The notes beneath the pieces are model-generated. The model was not told the DNA's origin and searched no databases. It worked only from the letters and a program-made list of their open reading frames with translations. A program made the translations under genes and the position numbers. A DNA stretch of 64,000 nucleotides, from contig JAQFVV010012441.1 of assembly GCA_028023455.1 (NCBI GenBank), positions 2,169,911 to 2,233,910 of the forward strand, in the 5' to 3' direction. This DNA is from Epiperipatus broadwayi (Eukaryota > Onychophora > Udeonychophora > Euonychophora > Peripatidae). The stretch's first letter is position 1, and every line of letters starts with the position of its first letter. Positions 12,166 through 24,560 of the stretch are shown in pieces.

Positions 12166-12330
12166 TTATATAAATTTGCATACATTAAGTGATATCTACT
12201 AACTATTAGTGAAAAGAGCTATGAATATGGGAACATAGAATTCCTGAAAGGGCTCAGCTTATTTATTGTTAAGAGCTTGTTTTGTGAGCTCTATATATAA
12301 TATTTATTGTTATACAGCTTCATTAACTGT
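12166..12330 (+). mobile_element. PLE1 3' region sharing sequence with hairpin family F2
   Basis: Just downstream of the PLE stop codon, 12266-12302 (ttgttaagagcttgttttgt, then gagctctatatataata) matches the minus strand of 22388-22424 in hairpin F2b with two mismatches in 37 bp. This suggests the PLE terminal region and the hairpin elements share ancestry. Confidence 0.6.
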
Positions 12331-15245
12331 GTATAAAACACAAGTTTAGAATTATACCTTAAATTGGATTAAATAAATGTAAAAAGATGCTAGCTCTAAT
12401 CATTATGTGGTGCAGACATTTTTATTATGGTTAGCATAAAAATGTGTTGAACATAAACATATTTTCAGTCACTTTTTTTCCAAGGTCAATTTGCTTTCCA
12501 GTGTCTTACAGGATTTCCTCCTCCCCCCAGAAATCTGCAAATCATTCCAACAATTGATAAATAATTTGAGATCTATTATGAAAACTTACAGCTCATTTTT
12601 ATGTTACTAAGTTTTTGTTTTACTGCTCATTTATCTATTAAGCGAACCACTAATCTAAAAGCTATGATATCATTGTTCACTTTCTTGGTAATTTTCGAAG
12701 CACATTTTATTCTCTAGAATTAGCTGTTACTGCAGGGCCAACGATTCAGTACAACTATTAATTAAATAAAATAGTCTATTTTTTACTTTCTTGAATTAAT
12801 ATTAATCACCAAATAATTTTTCTGGTAGCTTTTAATTAAATGATGGTAAAATATTTTTATTTAAAAACTTAAAGGCAAATTCTGTATGGCTTAGAATCAA
12901 TGGATATTAAATGATAACAAAACTATGCTCCTGTAAAATGTTCCTGGCTAGTTGGCCTTCTGTGGAGACTATTAATTTTTTATTGTATATATTTAGTTGT
13001 CTATGATGCTGCTTAAGATAATGGCTTAAAAATTTCAAACAACCTATGATTCAGAACTCGGGCTAAATTGATGATGTTTAATTCTAAGATTTTGCCTTCA
13101 TGTGTAAAGAAGGAATTAGCCCAGTATTTTTATGCATAATTATTTTTTGATTCTCTGACTTATCTATAATTATTTTATAATCTTTTTAAATTAGAATATG
13201 ACCCCAGTATATATATATCATTAAAATCAGTCAACGCTTAGACAATTTCAATATCACTAATAATCAACAATCTCAAGCTTTTGTCAAGGCAACCTCCTTT
13301 TAACTATATATATATATATATAAATTTTGATTAGACATAGATCAGTATATGTAAACAAAGTGAATAAATCATTCTCCCCCAGGCTATAAATTAAAAGCAT
13401 TCTAAATATTGAATAAAGGAACAAGAATAAAATAAATTCACCTATTCTCAGAGCTCTAGTGCTTATAAGCATATCTTTATCAACATTGCTGGTAATTCAG
13501 AGGAAAATTAATTTATTATCTAGATGGAATATGGTGCTTAAGAATTATTAAACTCATATCTTGATTGTAATAATTAAATAAGATTTAATATGTAAACTTT
13601 GAATTAAGTTGAATAAAAACTTAGCTGTTAGACAGCATGTCATTCTGAAAAACCTATTCAATTCATCTTTTTTTAAAAATATATATACATTTTGTGGTTT
13701 AGTTGTTATTATATATATATATGAAATAAACTGAAGTGGTATCAATTCTTTCAAGAACCTATCTTTCTTAATTGTGATATCAAATCTTCCAAAGGCTATT
13801 CTATGTTAGTTGTTCATCCATCAGTCACTCTGTGAGTAAAAATAAAAGCAGAATATATGTATGGAGACTAACCAATCTTATTCCATTGATCTAGAGATAA
13901 CCAATTTTCATATCAACATTCCAACATCATTTTTATTTAAGTACCATTAATACAATTCATTTGACATTGAATTCAGTAATTTTTTTTAATAAAGGCTATT
14001 CTTGGATAGTCATCAATATACAAATTGACTATATTAGTGTTATCAACTAAAATGGTGCTGCTTTATTAATGTGAGGATCATTTATTTCTAAACATAGTTG
14101 AATAAGAGTAATCTGTCCAAAACACAAGTCATGTAAGAATTGACATGATTTTTGCATTAATTATATAGTTAACTGAAGACAAAATAACAGATTTTTGGGG
14201 GGATTTGATATAGCTCCAATTTATTTCATATTGTAATGCTAAGTCTGTCTATAGCAACAGAAACAACAAAGCACATAAATAAAATAATATAAAACTAGGA
14301 ATTATTTATTTAGAACTCGTATTTCTTACAAACATTCCTTTACTTGTCTACCATTGACCCCTGACATAATATATATGAGAGCATGTTCTCAGAGCTATGG
14401 GGGCAGTTCATTCTATGGATCATGTGTGTAGTATTTATTGCTTTATATTATTAGCAAGTGCTATATATTAGTTGTGTGCAATTTGTATGTTTTTTAAAAA
14501 ATAACAACATATTTTATTCCATTATTATTGTAGTGAATGTATGAAATAATAATGGATAAATTTGGAAATAAAGAAATAATATTAATAAGAAAAACAAAAT
14601 AATGAATGTATTAATAAGTAAAATAATAAGTTATTAAACTCTTCTCTGGGAATTTCCTTTCTTAATAACTTTTTATTTCAAAGACTGCAATAAAAGTTGG
14701 AATGTTTTATTTCTTTACAATTTCACATTATAAATTTTCATATACAAAAGAATTATCTTTATTTATTTCTAGATAGCTTTCCAAAAATAATTTTAAATAC
14801 ATTATTATTATAGAATATAATAATGTTTATACACCAAAGAATTCAAGTACTAATATTATATTTCTATCACTCTTCTATGCATAAGAAAATAATATCATTT
14901 CTAACAAGTTTGAAAATAGTTTTCATTCTTTAATCTTTCTTTAAAAGTTCATAAATATTCTTCATAAATAACAAAATAGTATCAAAACCTGAACAATTCT
15001 GGCTTCAAAATAAAATGTCTTATTACTATGAAGAAAACTTTTATCCTCTTCAATATTTGTTTCACTTTTTAATATCACTGAACAAAATGCTAAGAGTAAT
15101 TATATAAGTTGTTCATATTTTTCTTTCTTCTTTAACTATTGGTTTATGGAGTTCCATTCACTAATGTTTTAGAATGAATTGATAGGGAATGTAGATTATA
15201 CAATTGCACTAGAGTTGGAAACAATGAATTATTACTTTAATTGAG
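12331..15245. other. Intron DNA, nothing recognised
   Basis: A+T-rich, with (TA)n runs at about 13209, 13304, 13676 and 13714. The minus-strand open frames at 13284 and 13554 are low-complexity and look like chance. Confidence 0.45.
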
Positions 15246-15258
15246 TACTTCATTTTCT

Positions 15259-15640
15259 TAAAATAGGCAAAACTCACTATACATATGCCACACATAGTAA
15301 GCTAGAGTAATCAATGGATTTAAATCCCCTTCTAGTGCCTACTCATCCAACATCCCCAGACTAGTGTCTGGATTGTGGCCTTCATCAGTGATGAGCCTTG
15401 GATCTGAGAGCACTGCACCTAGCCACAAGCCAGAAACTAGTCTGGGGATGTTGGATGAGTAGGCACTAGATGTCTGGTGATGTTGGATAAGTAGGCACTA
15501 GACGAGGATTTTATGCACAAGCCTTCTGGCATCCATTGATTACTCTAGTTTGCTGTGTGTGGCATACATATAGTGAGTTTTGTCTGTTTTAACAACAGTT
15601 ATACACAAGCATAAGAGGGGGTAGTCATGTGATGTTTATT
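15259..15640 (+). mobile_element. Hairpin element F1a, TSD tacttcattttct
   Basis: The two arms (aggcaaaactcactatacat..., about 15264, and ...tatagtgagttttgtctg, about 15590) are inverted copies, and the 3' tail ends gtcatgtgatgttta. The exact 13-mer tacttcattttct lies at 15246-15258 and 15641-15653. The left end lacks the tail found on the right, as expected of 5' truncation. The minus strand of 15347-15403 holds a hammerhead-like motif with CTGATGA and GTC intact but GAAA changed to GACA. The right arm keeps the GAAACTAGTC half. Confidence 0.8.
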
Positions 15641-16153
15641 TACTTCATTTTCTGTATAAACCTTAATACAATGAATATTTCCATCACTCTAAGTGAATAA
15701 TAAAAAAACAATAATTTCCACTTCTTATGTATAAAACAGATTATTTAATATCTAATTCATTTTGCTTTTCTTTTCTTGCTTCCAAGAAGAGTGGCAGAGA
15801 GAATGAAAAAAAGTATATTTCATTACAATATTTTTTCAATTAATTTACATACCAACACTTTAACTGCATGTTATGAATATTTTGGGATCATCTAATAAAT
15901 TCAATGTATTTTATTGTTTATAAAAGGGAAAATTAAATAAATGAATATTTCACATTATATTCTTAAAAATGCAATAATGTAATATTGACATGCCCAATAC
16001 AATTGCTGCAATATGTTTCCAATAACATTATTTGTTTAATATAATACATATGGCGAAATGTATGATAATTTGTTTTTAGATTTTCTGTGTGTGTTGCTGT
16101 CTATTATTGGTACTTTTGCCCTATTAGCCAGATAAATATTAGATAATAGTCAA

Positions 16154-16262
16154 GCGTTGTTAGCCGAGAGGTCATTGCAGCCGCCTTGCAAGCAAGTAGT
16201 TGGTTGCAGACAGTTGTGGGTTCGTGTACTGGCTGATGCGATGACATATGAAAAAAAAATAG
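16154..16262 (+). repeat. SINE A copy, tRNA-derived
   Basis: gttgttagccgagaggtcat resembles the A-box end of a class II (Leu/Ser-type) tRNA, and gtgggttcgtgtactgg carries the B box. The tail gatgacatatgaaaaaaaaa is shared with 3812, 34899 and 46319. The copy at 34899-35010 matches over the full length. Confidence 0.8.
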
Positions 16263-17850
16263 ATAAAAGCCATCAAACAACTATACTTACAAATAACCCC
16301 ATAAACTTTATTCACAATGTTTTATCCTTAAAATTATTGTTTTAATTCAAACCCTTGTTTATAATGTCTTCCACAGATGTCCAGCACACATTTGAATTGG
16401 GATATAAACCAAATAAAATTGTTTTAGGATAGCCAAACAATTTGTTTTTATTAGCTGGTCTACAGCTAACTTGCTAGCTATCCAACAACTTAACTAATGG
16501 TAAAAAAAAAATCTCACAAATCTTAAGTTGATTAAGATATTGATTGTTATTTTCCTTTATGAAAAGTTTTTCAAACTATCTTTTCTATCTATTGGCAATT
16601 TAAGATTGTTTTACTTTTGTGAGCCTTATGATAAGAGTATGTTCATATTCTGAATGGAAAAGAAAATATTTCATTAACCTAAAAATTTCAAAGAAATTCA
16701 ATTTTTTTTATGTAGCCAAATCATAGATCATTCAATTTTTTTTATGTAGCCAAATCATAGATCATCCAATTAGGTATTCTTTAATGTGCAATAAATGATT
16801 AAATCATTTTTAATATAAAGGTAAAGTAAGAAAAACACAAAAGCCTCATAATTGGTAGTAGAATAGCCTGATAAATGGTGGCTCTTTTTCATTTCTTACT
16901 TAATAATTTATTAGAAATGTGCTAAGGAGACTTTTATTGTAAATTGGGTTATTTAAGTGTTATTATATTATAATTTAATTTACAACAAAAAAAGGTAAAT
17001 TCATTGAGAAAAAAGTACTTACTTTAGGAAATGTGGTCATCAAGGTCATAATATTTCATGACTAAAACCAACGATACCAATTACCAATATTGGAGGAAGT
17101 TTATTATGATTAAATAATAGTAGAAAAGAATTGTTACTTATGGTTTCCTTTGAATGTAACAAAGACACTATTGACAGAGAAAAACATATAATAATATTTC
17201 AAATAGTCATTTAGAAGACAGTTTTATATTTCAAATTATGATTGTGAATGAAAGGATATTATGGACTTAAATGTTAGGCATCAAGGTAGAAGCATCTCAA
17301 ATCATGGACCAAAGCAAAGGCATTGTAATTTACGATATATAAATATTGATTTGGAATCATTTTCTGGTTAATGTTAATCACATCTGTTATGCCATCAAGT
17401 TGAAATTCACATTCAGATGAAAACAGACTTTTATTTTCCAATTCCCAAGCAGTATTTGGTCTTCTAGGCAGTTCATATCCAGAACTCCTAATTGATCATT
17501 ATTAGTCTGTAAATAGATATCTAGCTACTTTTAGGAAAAGGGTAAAGTGAAGGAGAAAATCACCACTTGTTTTCTTCAGCGTTTATCTATAAAAAGGATG
17601 CTAGAGAGATCGTTGTTTTTTCAGCAGGTAATTAAAAGTCTATTTTTATTTTATTATATGGATATATGTATCCATATCTTTCATCTCTTATGTGTAAGTC
17701 AGATTGTTAACTGAAGAGCAAATTAAGATAGTTTGATAACAGACTAATATAATTAAATAGTAATAGAGAATTATCGTTAGTGATAAGTAACCTTCCACTT
17801 AGAATCTCAATATTTAGGATTATAGAAACCTGAATGATCATTCTACATTT
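16263..17850. other. Intron DNA with one small tandem duplication
   Basis: A 34-bp unit containing ttatgtagccaaatcataga is duplicated at about 16697-16764. Otherwise nothing recognised. Confidence 0.5.
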
Positions 17851-17864
17851 TTAGGATGCATAAT

Positions 17865-18181
17865 AATAAGAGTATCAAACTCTCCATACAGTAGTGCCAA
17901 CAAATGGGTAAAAGGTGGTTGCTGGAGGGTTTATTAGATCCTAAGATCTAGGTGCAATGTTCTCAAATCCAAGGCTCTTCATTGATGAAAGCCACAAGTT
18001 AGAAACTAGTCTGGGATGTTGGATTAGTAGGCACTAGATAGGGATTTATGCACAAACTTTTCCACATCCATTGATTACTTATGAAGGCTTGCACTTGGTG
18101 GCACTACTGTATGGAGATTTTGGTACTCTTATTAACAGCATGTGTAAGCATATAAAATGGTGATCATGTGATGTTTTGAAT
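17865..18181 (+). mobile_element. Hairpin element F1b
   Basis: Arms begin aaactctccatacagtagtg and end tactgtatggagattttggt; the tail is ggtgatcatgtgatgttttg. Flanks gatgcataat (17855) and gatgcacaat (18182) give a 10-bp TSD with one mismatch. A + strand hammerhead-like core at 17966-18026 has TTGATGA (first C lost), GAAAC and GTC. Confidence 0.75.
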
Positions 18182-18789
18182 GATGCACAATGCATTGGTT
18201 GCAGTTTTAGTCCACATTTTCTTAAGATGAAATCAATAATGACTATATTCTATATATGGAATTTCTCTTGTGGCTGCAAACTGTAATGTCTACAAGTCAA
18301 TTAAGTTTTGGAAAAATTAAAAAAAAATCAAACGGTTTAATTCCAAGAGTTCATAAAAAGATTGATACCAGAAGGGACAGAGTTGGATTGCAATCCATTG
18401 ATCTTGAGCTGCAGTTTTCTACTCTAATGGCACCAAACCATGTAGTTTATACGTAGTTCAAGCTCTGAAAACTGATGGAACAGATCTTGAATTTTAAAGG
18501 TCATCTTTCTACCACTACATTCAGAGCTTTGAATAACTAAAACTATTCAATGGGGATTTGTTTCAATATTACTATTATCTCCCATTGGTTAGTTTAAAAA
18601 CTGTATTGTATATAATATTTGAATATCAGAAATGAAAATTAATATCTCAATTATTTTAACACTAAACATTTTAAGTAATGGCTTTCACAGCATCAAAGCA
18701 TCACACATGTTTACAAACATACTTTCTTATATTTTAGTACAATTGTTTATAATAATTTTTTATGGAATAGGACTGTGCCAATTCCTGAT

Positions 18790-18910
18790 ATCTCTGGCAC
18801 TCACCCTATTATGAAATCCTGAACAATAAAACCATCCAATTGTTTATAGGAATGCAACCCCAAGATTCTAGGATTGATTCTGGTACTAGATCTTCTGGCA
18901 CTGAAACTTA
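18790..18910 (+). repeat. SINE C fragments (two, adjacent)
   Basis: An end piece (aaatcctgaacaataaaacc) followed by another B-box-like piece (gattctaggattgattctgg). Similar to 19625-19750. Confidence 0.4.
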
Positions 18911-18917
18911 TTGTAAA

Positions 18918-19215
18918 TATATGGGATTTGAACTCAGACTTTCAAGCATCCTTCAGCTATCTACACTATCTCATACCACTGATACACATGACCACACACA
19001 TGAAGATTAATCCCCAATATATGTATTTTATGCTGAATAAGCACTCATCCGATCCATTGGTCCAGATTACCATCTCCTATACATGTATATAATCAGTGCT
19101 CAGTTTATATTAAGATAGCAAATCCTTACAGTTTAATGCACAGGCTTCAACCTATTCCAACCTCCAACTCTTCAGCCATCCATACCATTGAAAATCTGAT
19201 GATAGAATTCCTAAA
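18918..19215. repeat. SINE-like repeat B, copy 2
   Basis: gggatttgaactcagacttt through ccatccataccattgaaaat; parallels the copies at 2676 and 43696 over most of their length. The open frame over 18874-19092 is incidental. Confidence 0.7.
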
Positions 19216-19390
19216 ACCCATGCTGATGTCAACCTTGTTGTCATACCCATGTTGACCTCAAGTCACAATAATGCCTCATGTACATGACATTATTCATTCA
19301 AATATGTAGAGGGATGGGCAGAATGCAGGTTTAATATGTAAGATTCAAAAAATGCCAGGTACTCTTAAACCTGGAACCTAAATGTAAATA

Positions 19391-19595
19391 TAGGGGTTTG
19401 AACATATAGGGGTTTGAACTCAGATTTTCAAGCCACTTCACTATCCACACTATTTCATACTACTGATACACATGACCACTCACATGCAGAAAAGACAAAT
19501 AATCACCGATATATTATTTTGTGCTCAACCAGCACTCATCATTTGGTCCAGATTATCATCTGGTCCAGATTATCATCTCCCACACATATTATAAA
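19391..19595. repeat. SINE-like repeat B, copy 3 (partial)
   Basis: Starts with a short duplication of aggggtttgaac, then follows the family (cactatccacactatttc, catgaccactcacatgcaga). It ends with a local duplication of tggtccagattatcatc. Confidence 0.65.
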
Positions 19596-19624
19596 TTTTC
19601 AAGCAATAAAGCTGTTTGGAAGTT

Positions 19625-19750
19625 TAATAGGATGCAGATCCCTGTGGGGTTTGGCACAGTTGGTATAGGGTGATCCCAGAATCGATTCTGGCATTTACAG
19701 GTCTGGTGTTTGGACTTCTTAGAACTTACAAGTAATAAATTCATGTCTTT
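19625..19750 (+). repeat. SINE C copy
   Basis: ggcacagttggtatagggtg resembles an A box, and cccagaatcgattctggca a B-box loop. The end is acttacaagtaataaattca and a T-run. Best-preserved promoter-like boxes of this family in the window. Confidence 0.6.
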
Positions 19751-19759
19751 TTTTTATGA

Positions 19760-22370
19760 AATGCAGACATGTCTGCTTTCATAATAGGATAATAATTTGA
19801 CCATCTATAAATCATCATCATCAAAATTATGAAAGCACTTTTATTAGATGTCTTGGTACTATAATATTATCATGATTTTTATTTGGTTATTTTGATTTAA
19901 GATTATCTTTGTTTCAAAATGTATATGTTATTAAAGAAGCCTACGAAAAGATAATTATAACACTTGCTTATAATCATAAAATATGGTGAAATATTAGATG
20001 TGTAAAATCTATATAGTTAATATAATATAAAGTTTCTAAAAGAAGTAATAGAAGAGAAGTTTTTTATTTAATACTTGAATCTTTTTATTGCAATAATTTT
20101 GAATTAATTATAATTTACAATGATTTTCAGAAATTATTGAAATCACTTCAATTAACTTCGAATTGTTTTAATTTTAATTATGCCATTGTGTTCAATTATT
20201 TTAAATGTCTGATTTCTATTAGCTGTGGATTAAAGACAACTTAATGAGTTCGAAAAAAAATGTTATGTAGTGATGAAGTCCAGAGTTTGCGTTAACTTCC
20301 GCTCTTTGTGGAATTTTGTCAGCTGTTTATAATAAAAAAATGACAAAAATTAAAATCGATAATTTATTTTTGCTCTCAAAAGATTTATATTACATATATA
20401 AAAAAAGAAGAAGCTAAATCTAAAAGAGTTGGGCGTGTATGTATACATATGCAGAGTGTTCCAAAATCTTGAACTTTTAAATTTTACAATAATTATGTTT
20501 CCAAGCAGGAGTGCGTGTGTTATGTTTTAAAACTGAAATATTAAAATATTTATAAGAATTTCACGGACCGGTGAATTTGTAGATTGGTATTTTGTTTGAT
20601 TCTCATTCTACTAATTTAGCATCTTTAAACTTTACTACGAGTGTCTCATTAAATAATTGTCCAGTCATAATTAAAGTTCATTTAATAATTGTCCAGTCAT
20701 AATTAAAGTTCATTCCATAGGGTTAAGATAGCAAATGCGATTTATGCAGTTCTGAGCGACAAACTGTTAATTTCTAAATTAGATTGAAGTCCAATCATGC
20801 TGATAGGTGAGGCGACGAGTCAAACGCTTCAGGCGCCTAATTAATAAAAGCAGCAAATTAATAGCAGTAATATTACCATATTAGAGAGGAAAGGAAGGGC
20901 CATTCTTAACACTATCAATCTATAAGCCTCAAGCAAGCCACAGTTAAACTGACATAAAATTTGCTTTGTTCTAAAGTGATGCTTTTTGTAAAAAGTTATT
21001 ACTTATTAAAATTCATACTGCAGATAAACTTTTTCGACACTCTGTGATTTAATTTCGATCCTTCCCCTCTCCCCATACCACTCTTTTAAGCATAAAGGCA
21101 AAAAGAGAAGGGATTTAGAAGCGTATATCTGAATAAAATAGTCAGTGCATCTCATTGTCATTGTCAAAGACTTGAGTTCGAAATTGGGCTGAGAAAACTT
21201 TTTTCAGAATGCTAAAGAATTTGTCATTTTAATAACCCAAACATAACTAATCTAGAAGCATTTTATTAGTGAATGGATATCTACTAGTTTTGACTAAAGA
21301 ATTAAAAGAATGGCACAACAGTACTCAAATTCTCATTAGTTCTGGAGAGTAATACTTGCTTCATCGGTGATCATGTATGGGGAGCATTCTTTGCCTTACA
21401 GTGGTCTATTTAAAGATTATCTATCTTACTTTTAACTATCTGTCAATAGATTATTTTTTGAATAATAAATAAAATCTTGATGTAATGATTAACACGTTTG
21501 GTTGTTATATGCATGGTATTGATTTGTGATTGCTCTAGATAAACCTAAGGAATATTTTTTAGATCACAAGCACACAGTATTTTCTCCCATTTCAAATAAT
21601 AACTCTTAACCAACCTACTTAGTCATCCATTATTTACCAGTAAATGGACATTTAGCTATTACTATTTGGAAAGTGAAGGACCTAGGTTGCTTTGGGTTGG
21701 TCAAATGACTTTTGATGAACACAATTACAATACGTTGCAACCGTTGGAAAGTATATACTTATCAAGTGATATCAAGTTCATGGTTGATCTGTGTTTTAAA
21801 ATTTGTAATTGCATTAATTCAAAGATAAAACAAAATTGTGACTTATCATGCATTAGTTTTTGCTGATTATATACAAATATAAAAAAGGGTCAATGGCCCT
21901 TAAAAATTCCTCTTCAAAAGCTCTTTATAGAGATGCAGTGAAAAAAGACAATATTCACCAAGCTAGCAAATTGCAGAGAAGTGAGCTTTTGAGTACTTAT
22001 CTTTAAAGTAAAAATAGATAAATATCCCATTTGCCAATCTTTATTGTGTGGTTGGCTAGATTGAGTGTGATCTAGTTACATAGAAAATATCCTAACTCTA
22101 TTAAAAACCCAGATTTGATTTGGATTTAATATCCAGGTTATTAGCATAGCCAGAAAATATGTTACTCCAATACTATACACATTTATTTGGTTTACTTCTT
22201 AGGAGTCCATAAGAAGTGTGAGCATTGGCAATGAAGAGTTTGAACTCTGATCCATTGTCATTGAAATCCAAAATCTGCCACGTCACCACTGTAATAATTA
22301 TCACAGGTCTTTCATGATTATTTACACAGATATAAAGCCTTTTTGTTTTCCTGAGGGTTGATGATGTTGG
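19760..22370. other. Intron DNA with a 32-bp tandem duplication
   Basis: taattgtccagtcataatta is duplicated at about 20653-20715. 20200-21200 is slightly richer in G+C than its surroundings but has no credible frame. Nothing else recognised. Confidence 0.45.
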
Positions 22371-22388
22371 TGTTTTAGTTGTATTTAT

Positions 22389-22733
22389 GTTATATATAGA
22401 GCTCACAAAATAAGCTCTTAACAAGCTTTGCAGAATATCCTCAACCCCAGACTGGTTTCTGCTATTGGCGTTGTCAATGATGGATGTCTGAGAATTTCAG
22501 ATTTTCTACTTAACAAGTTATACATTAGATAAAGTGCTGTACCTGTCCTGGTATTTTTAATCTAATGCTTGAATATCCTGGCGCATCACTGATGATGCCA
22601 ATAGCAGAACTGGTCTGGAGTTCAGAATATTCTGCAAAGCTTGTTAAGAGTTTATTTTATAAGCTCTATATATAACATTTGTAAGTGCAAGCTTATTAAA
22701 TTAGATTATGGGACATCTGACTTGAGTTTTTTG
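22389..22733 (+). mobile_element. Hairpin retroposon F2b with 13-bp TSD
   Basis: Arms of about 130 bp are inverted copies (aagctcttaacaagctttgc at 22412 and gcaaagcttgttaagagttt at 22635). The tail 22681-22733 includes gtgcaagcttattaaattag and gggacatctgacttgag. The exact 13-mer tagttgtatttat flanks it (22376-22388 and 22734-22746). Each arm holds an opposed hammerhead-like motif. The + strand (22571-22632) has CTGATGA, then the TGC-CAATA-GCA stem-loop, GAAC (one A short) and GTC. The minus strand (22440-22490) keeps GAAAC and GTC but has TTGACAA. A consensus of the two arms restores every core position. Confidence 0.75.
22571..22632 (+). ncRNA. Hammerhead-ribozyme-like motif in F2b
   Basis: Core CTGATGA at 22589-22595. 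Stem II TGC/GCA closes a CAATA loop (22596-22606). GAA-C follows, with one A missing from GAAA, then a two-base loop and GTC at 22613-22615. Stem I inner pairs (catca/tgg) and outer gaatat/atattc flank an internal loop. The layout is that of a minimal type I hammerhead, but the lost A should impair cleavage in this copy. Confidence 0.55.
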
Positions 22734-22899
22734 TAGTTGTATTTATATTTTGGACTATTTCTATCATGTAATATGAGTATTGAATGCCTTTAAAAAATTT
22801 AACTTTATTTTAAAGGTTCCAAATATATTCAACTGTTAGTAATAGCACCTAGATTAGTATATGCACAACATTTCAAAAGGTATTATTCTCCCCTCTTCT

Positions 22900-23013
22900 C
22901 CAGGAATTGCTCATCTGACTACTAACAGCACTAGCATGGGATTCGAACCTGGATCCTTAGATTTCTGATTATTGAATTTTAAGGTAATGCTCTAACCAAC
23001 TGAACCATTAGCA
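22900..23013 (-). repeat. tRNA-derived SINE D
   Basis: The minus strand reads ggttcagttggttagagcat (strong A box) and, 40 bases on, ccaggttcgaatcccatgc (perfect B box). The segment between is not a proper anticodon arm. Followed by gtagtcagatgagcaattcc. A SINE head with a good internal pol III promoter, or a degenerate tRNA. Confidence 0.7.
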
Positions 23014-24545
23014 GTCAGTAAAAATGTCATATACTTATCTATGATGTTCCTCCTGATTTCTCAACTTTTTCCTAAGAGCAAAGTTGATTAGTGTTTTCCA
23101 TACATTATGTATAGTCTTTTGATTTTATTATGAACATAATTTTGTATAAAATACAGCTTTGAAGATTAATATTTAGCATTATTTTCAATGTCATCATATG
23201 CATTCAGATAATTTTAAAATTGTCAAGTAAGCCCAAAATTTATTTGGGAAACCAGTATTTATAGCTGACCTGGTTTTAGATATCGACCTTTATCCATAAG
23301 CAATATGTTCAGCTGTATGCCAAGGAAAACCCCATTAATAACCAAATGGAATAATCAAAAAATCACATCTATTCTTCCAATATCCTTCAAGTATTTGCAA
23401 AGATTCTCTAGAGATTTTTTGTTAATTATACTTTCCACTACATTTGGTAAAACATAGTCAATTCTTCAAATGGTTTTGAATGCAATTAGTGAATAGAGCA
23501 ATTGGATGTACAAATCTCCATATATGTTCAGATTTCTTAAAATGAAGACCTTTATGGGTGAAAGATATGAATAAATTAATATGGTTTTCTGGCATTTCTG
23601 CAGATATGATTGCCTATTATTATATCTTCAATGATACTATCTGTAAGGCCTTTTTAACTTTTTGGTTAGAATGATACTACATTCTACATTAAGTATATGA
23701 CAAAGTGGTCTGAATAACAGACAGAGCTAAAAATTCTGGAGTAGAGATTGAAAAAGTTGTAGCATGTAGATAGGATTGTCTTCCAAATTTAATGATTATA
23801 GCAACAGTCATCATTTAGTTCTTTCAACTTATAGTAACATTATAAATATGAACAGTCCGGTGCACTAGCGCTATCTGTTGTAAGCTTGAATAATTATTTT
23901 GTTTACCATTGTTGGATAATAGCTTGCAACTTTCAGAAATATTACTTCAGTTTAGTATTAGCAAAAAAGAGTATTTAAAAACCACTTTGAAAGTTAGTTG
24001 CAGTAACTCATTCATAAATCATCATCATTACTAATTATCTAAAGCCCAATTGCAAAACAAATCAGACCACACTCTTCCAACCTTATTTTTTTGTTCTACT
24101 TTTCAAAAACTTTGGCTAATGTTCTCCATAAGATCTTTTTTTTTTCTTCTATATCTTTTCCTTACCTTTCCTCTAAAAACATGCCGAATCCAGTTTATGT
24201 TTTCTCAACAGTTTTCTCAAAATTTTGTTCATTTAATCTTTTCAAGACTTCTGCACTACTAGTCTTATTTTTTTATTTTTTTTTCCAAAAATTTTCCAAT
24301 TACCTATATTGCTGCTCCTTATTGTTATACTTCAAGCCTAATATTTATGAAGTGTTGTTTTTTCTTATATATAATTTCAATGTTTGCACAGAATAATCTA
24401 CTATTTTATTAAATATTTAGTTATTGCATATACTAATTTTTTTATTGCTAATTTCTTTTCAGTTATCTAACTTCCTAAATATTTAAAAACACAAAACTGT
24501 TCTTTAATACTCTCCTATATGACCTTCTTAGTATTTTTTTCTACT
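23014..24545. other. Intron DNA, nothing recognised
   Basis: The two overlapping open frames at 24050-24396 are phenylalanine/serine-rich products of T-rich DNA, without family resemblance. Confidence 0.45.
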
Positions 24546-24560
24546 AAATTTATTTTTTAT

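Noticed and set aside
24050-24396. Overlapping F/S/L-rich frames
   Set aside because: Low-complexity products of T-rich DNA, with no motif.
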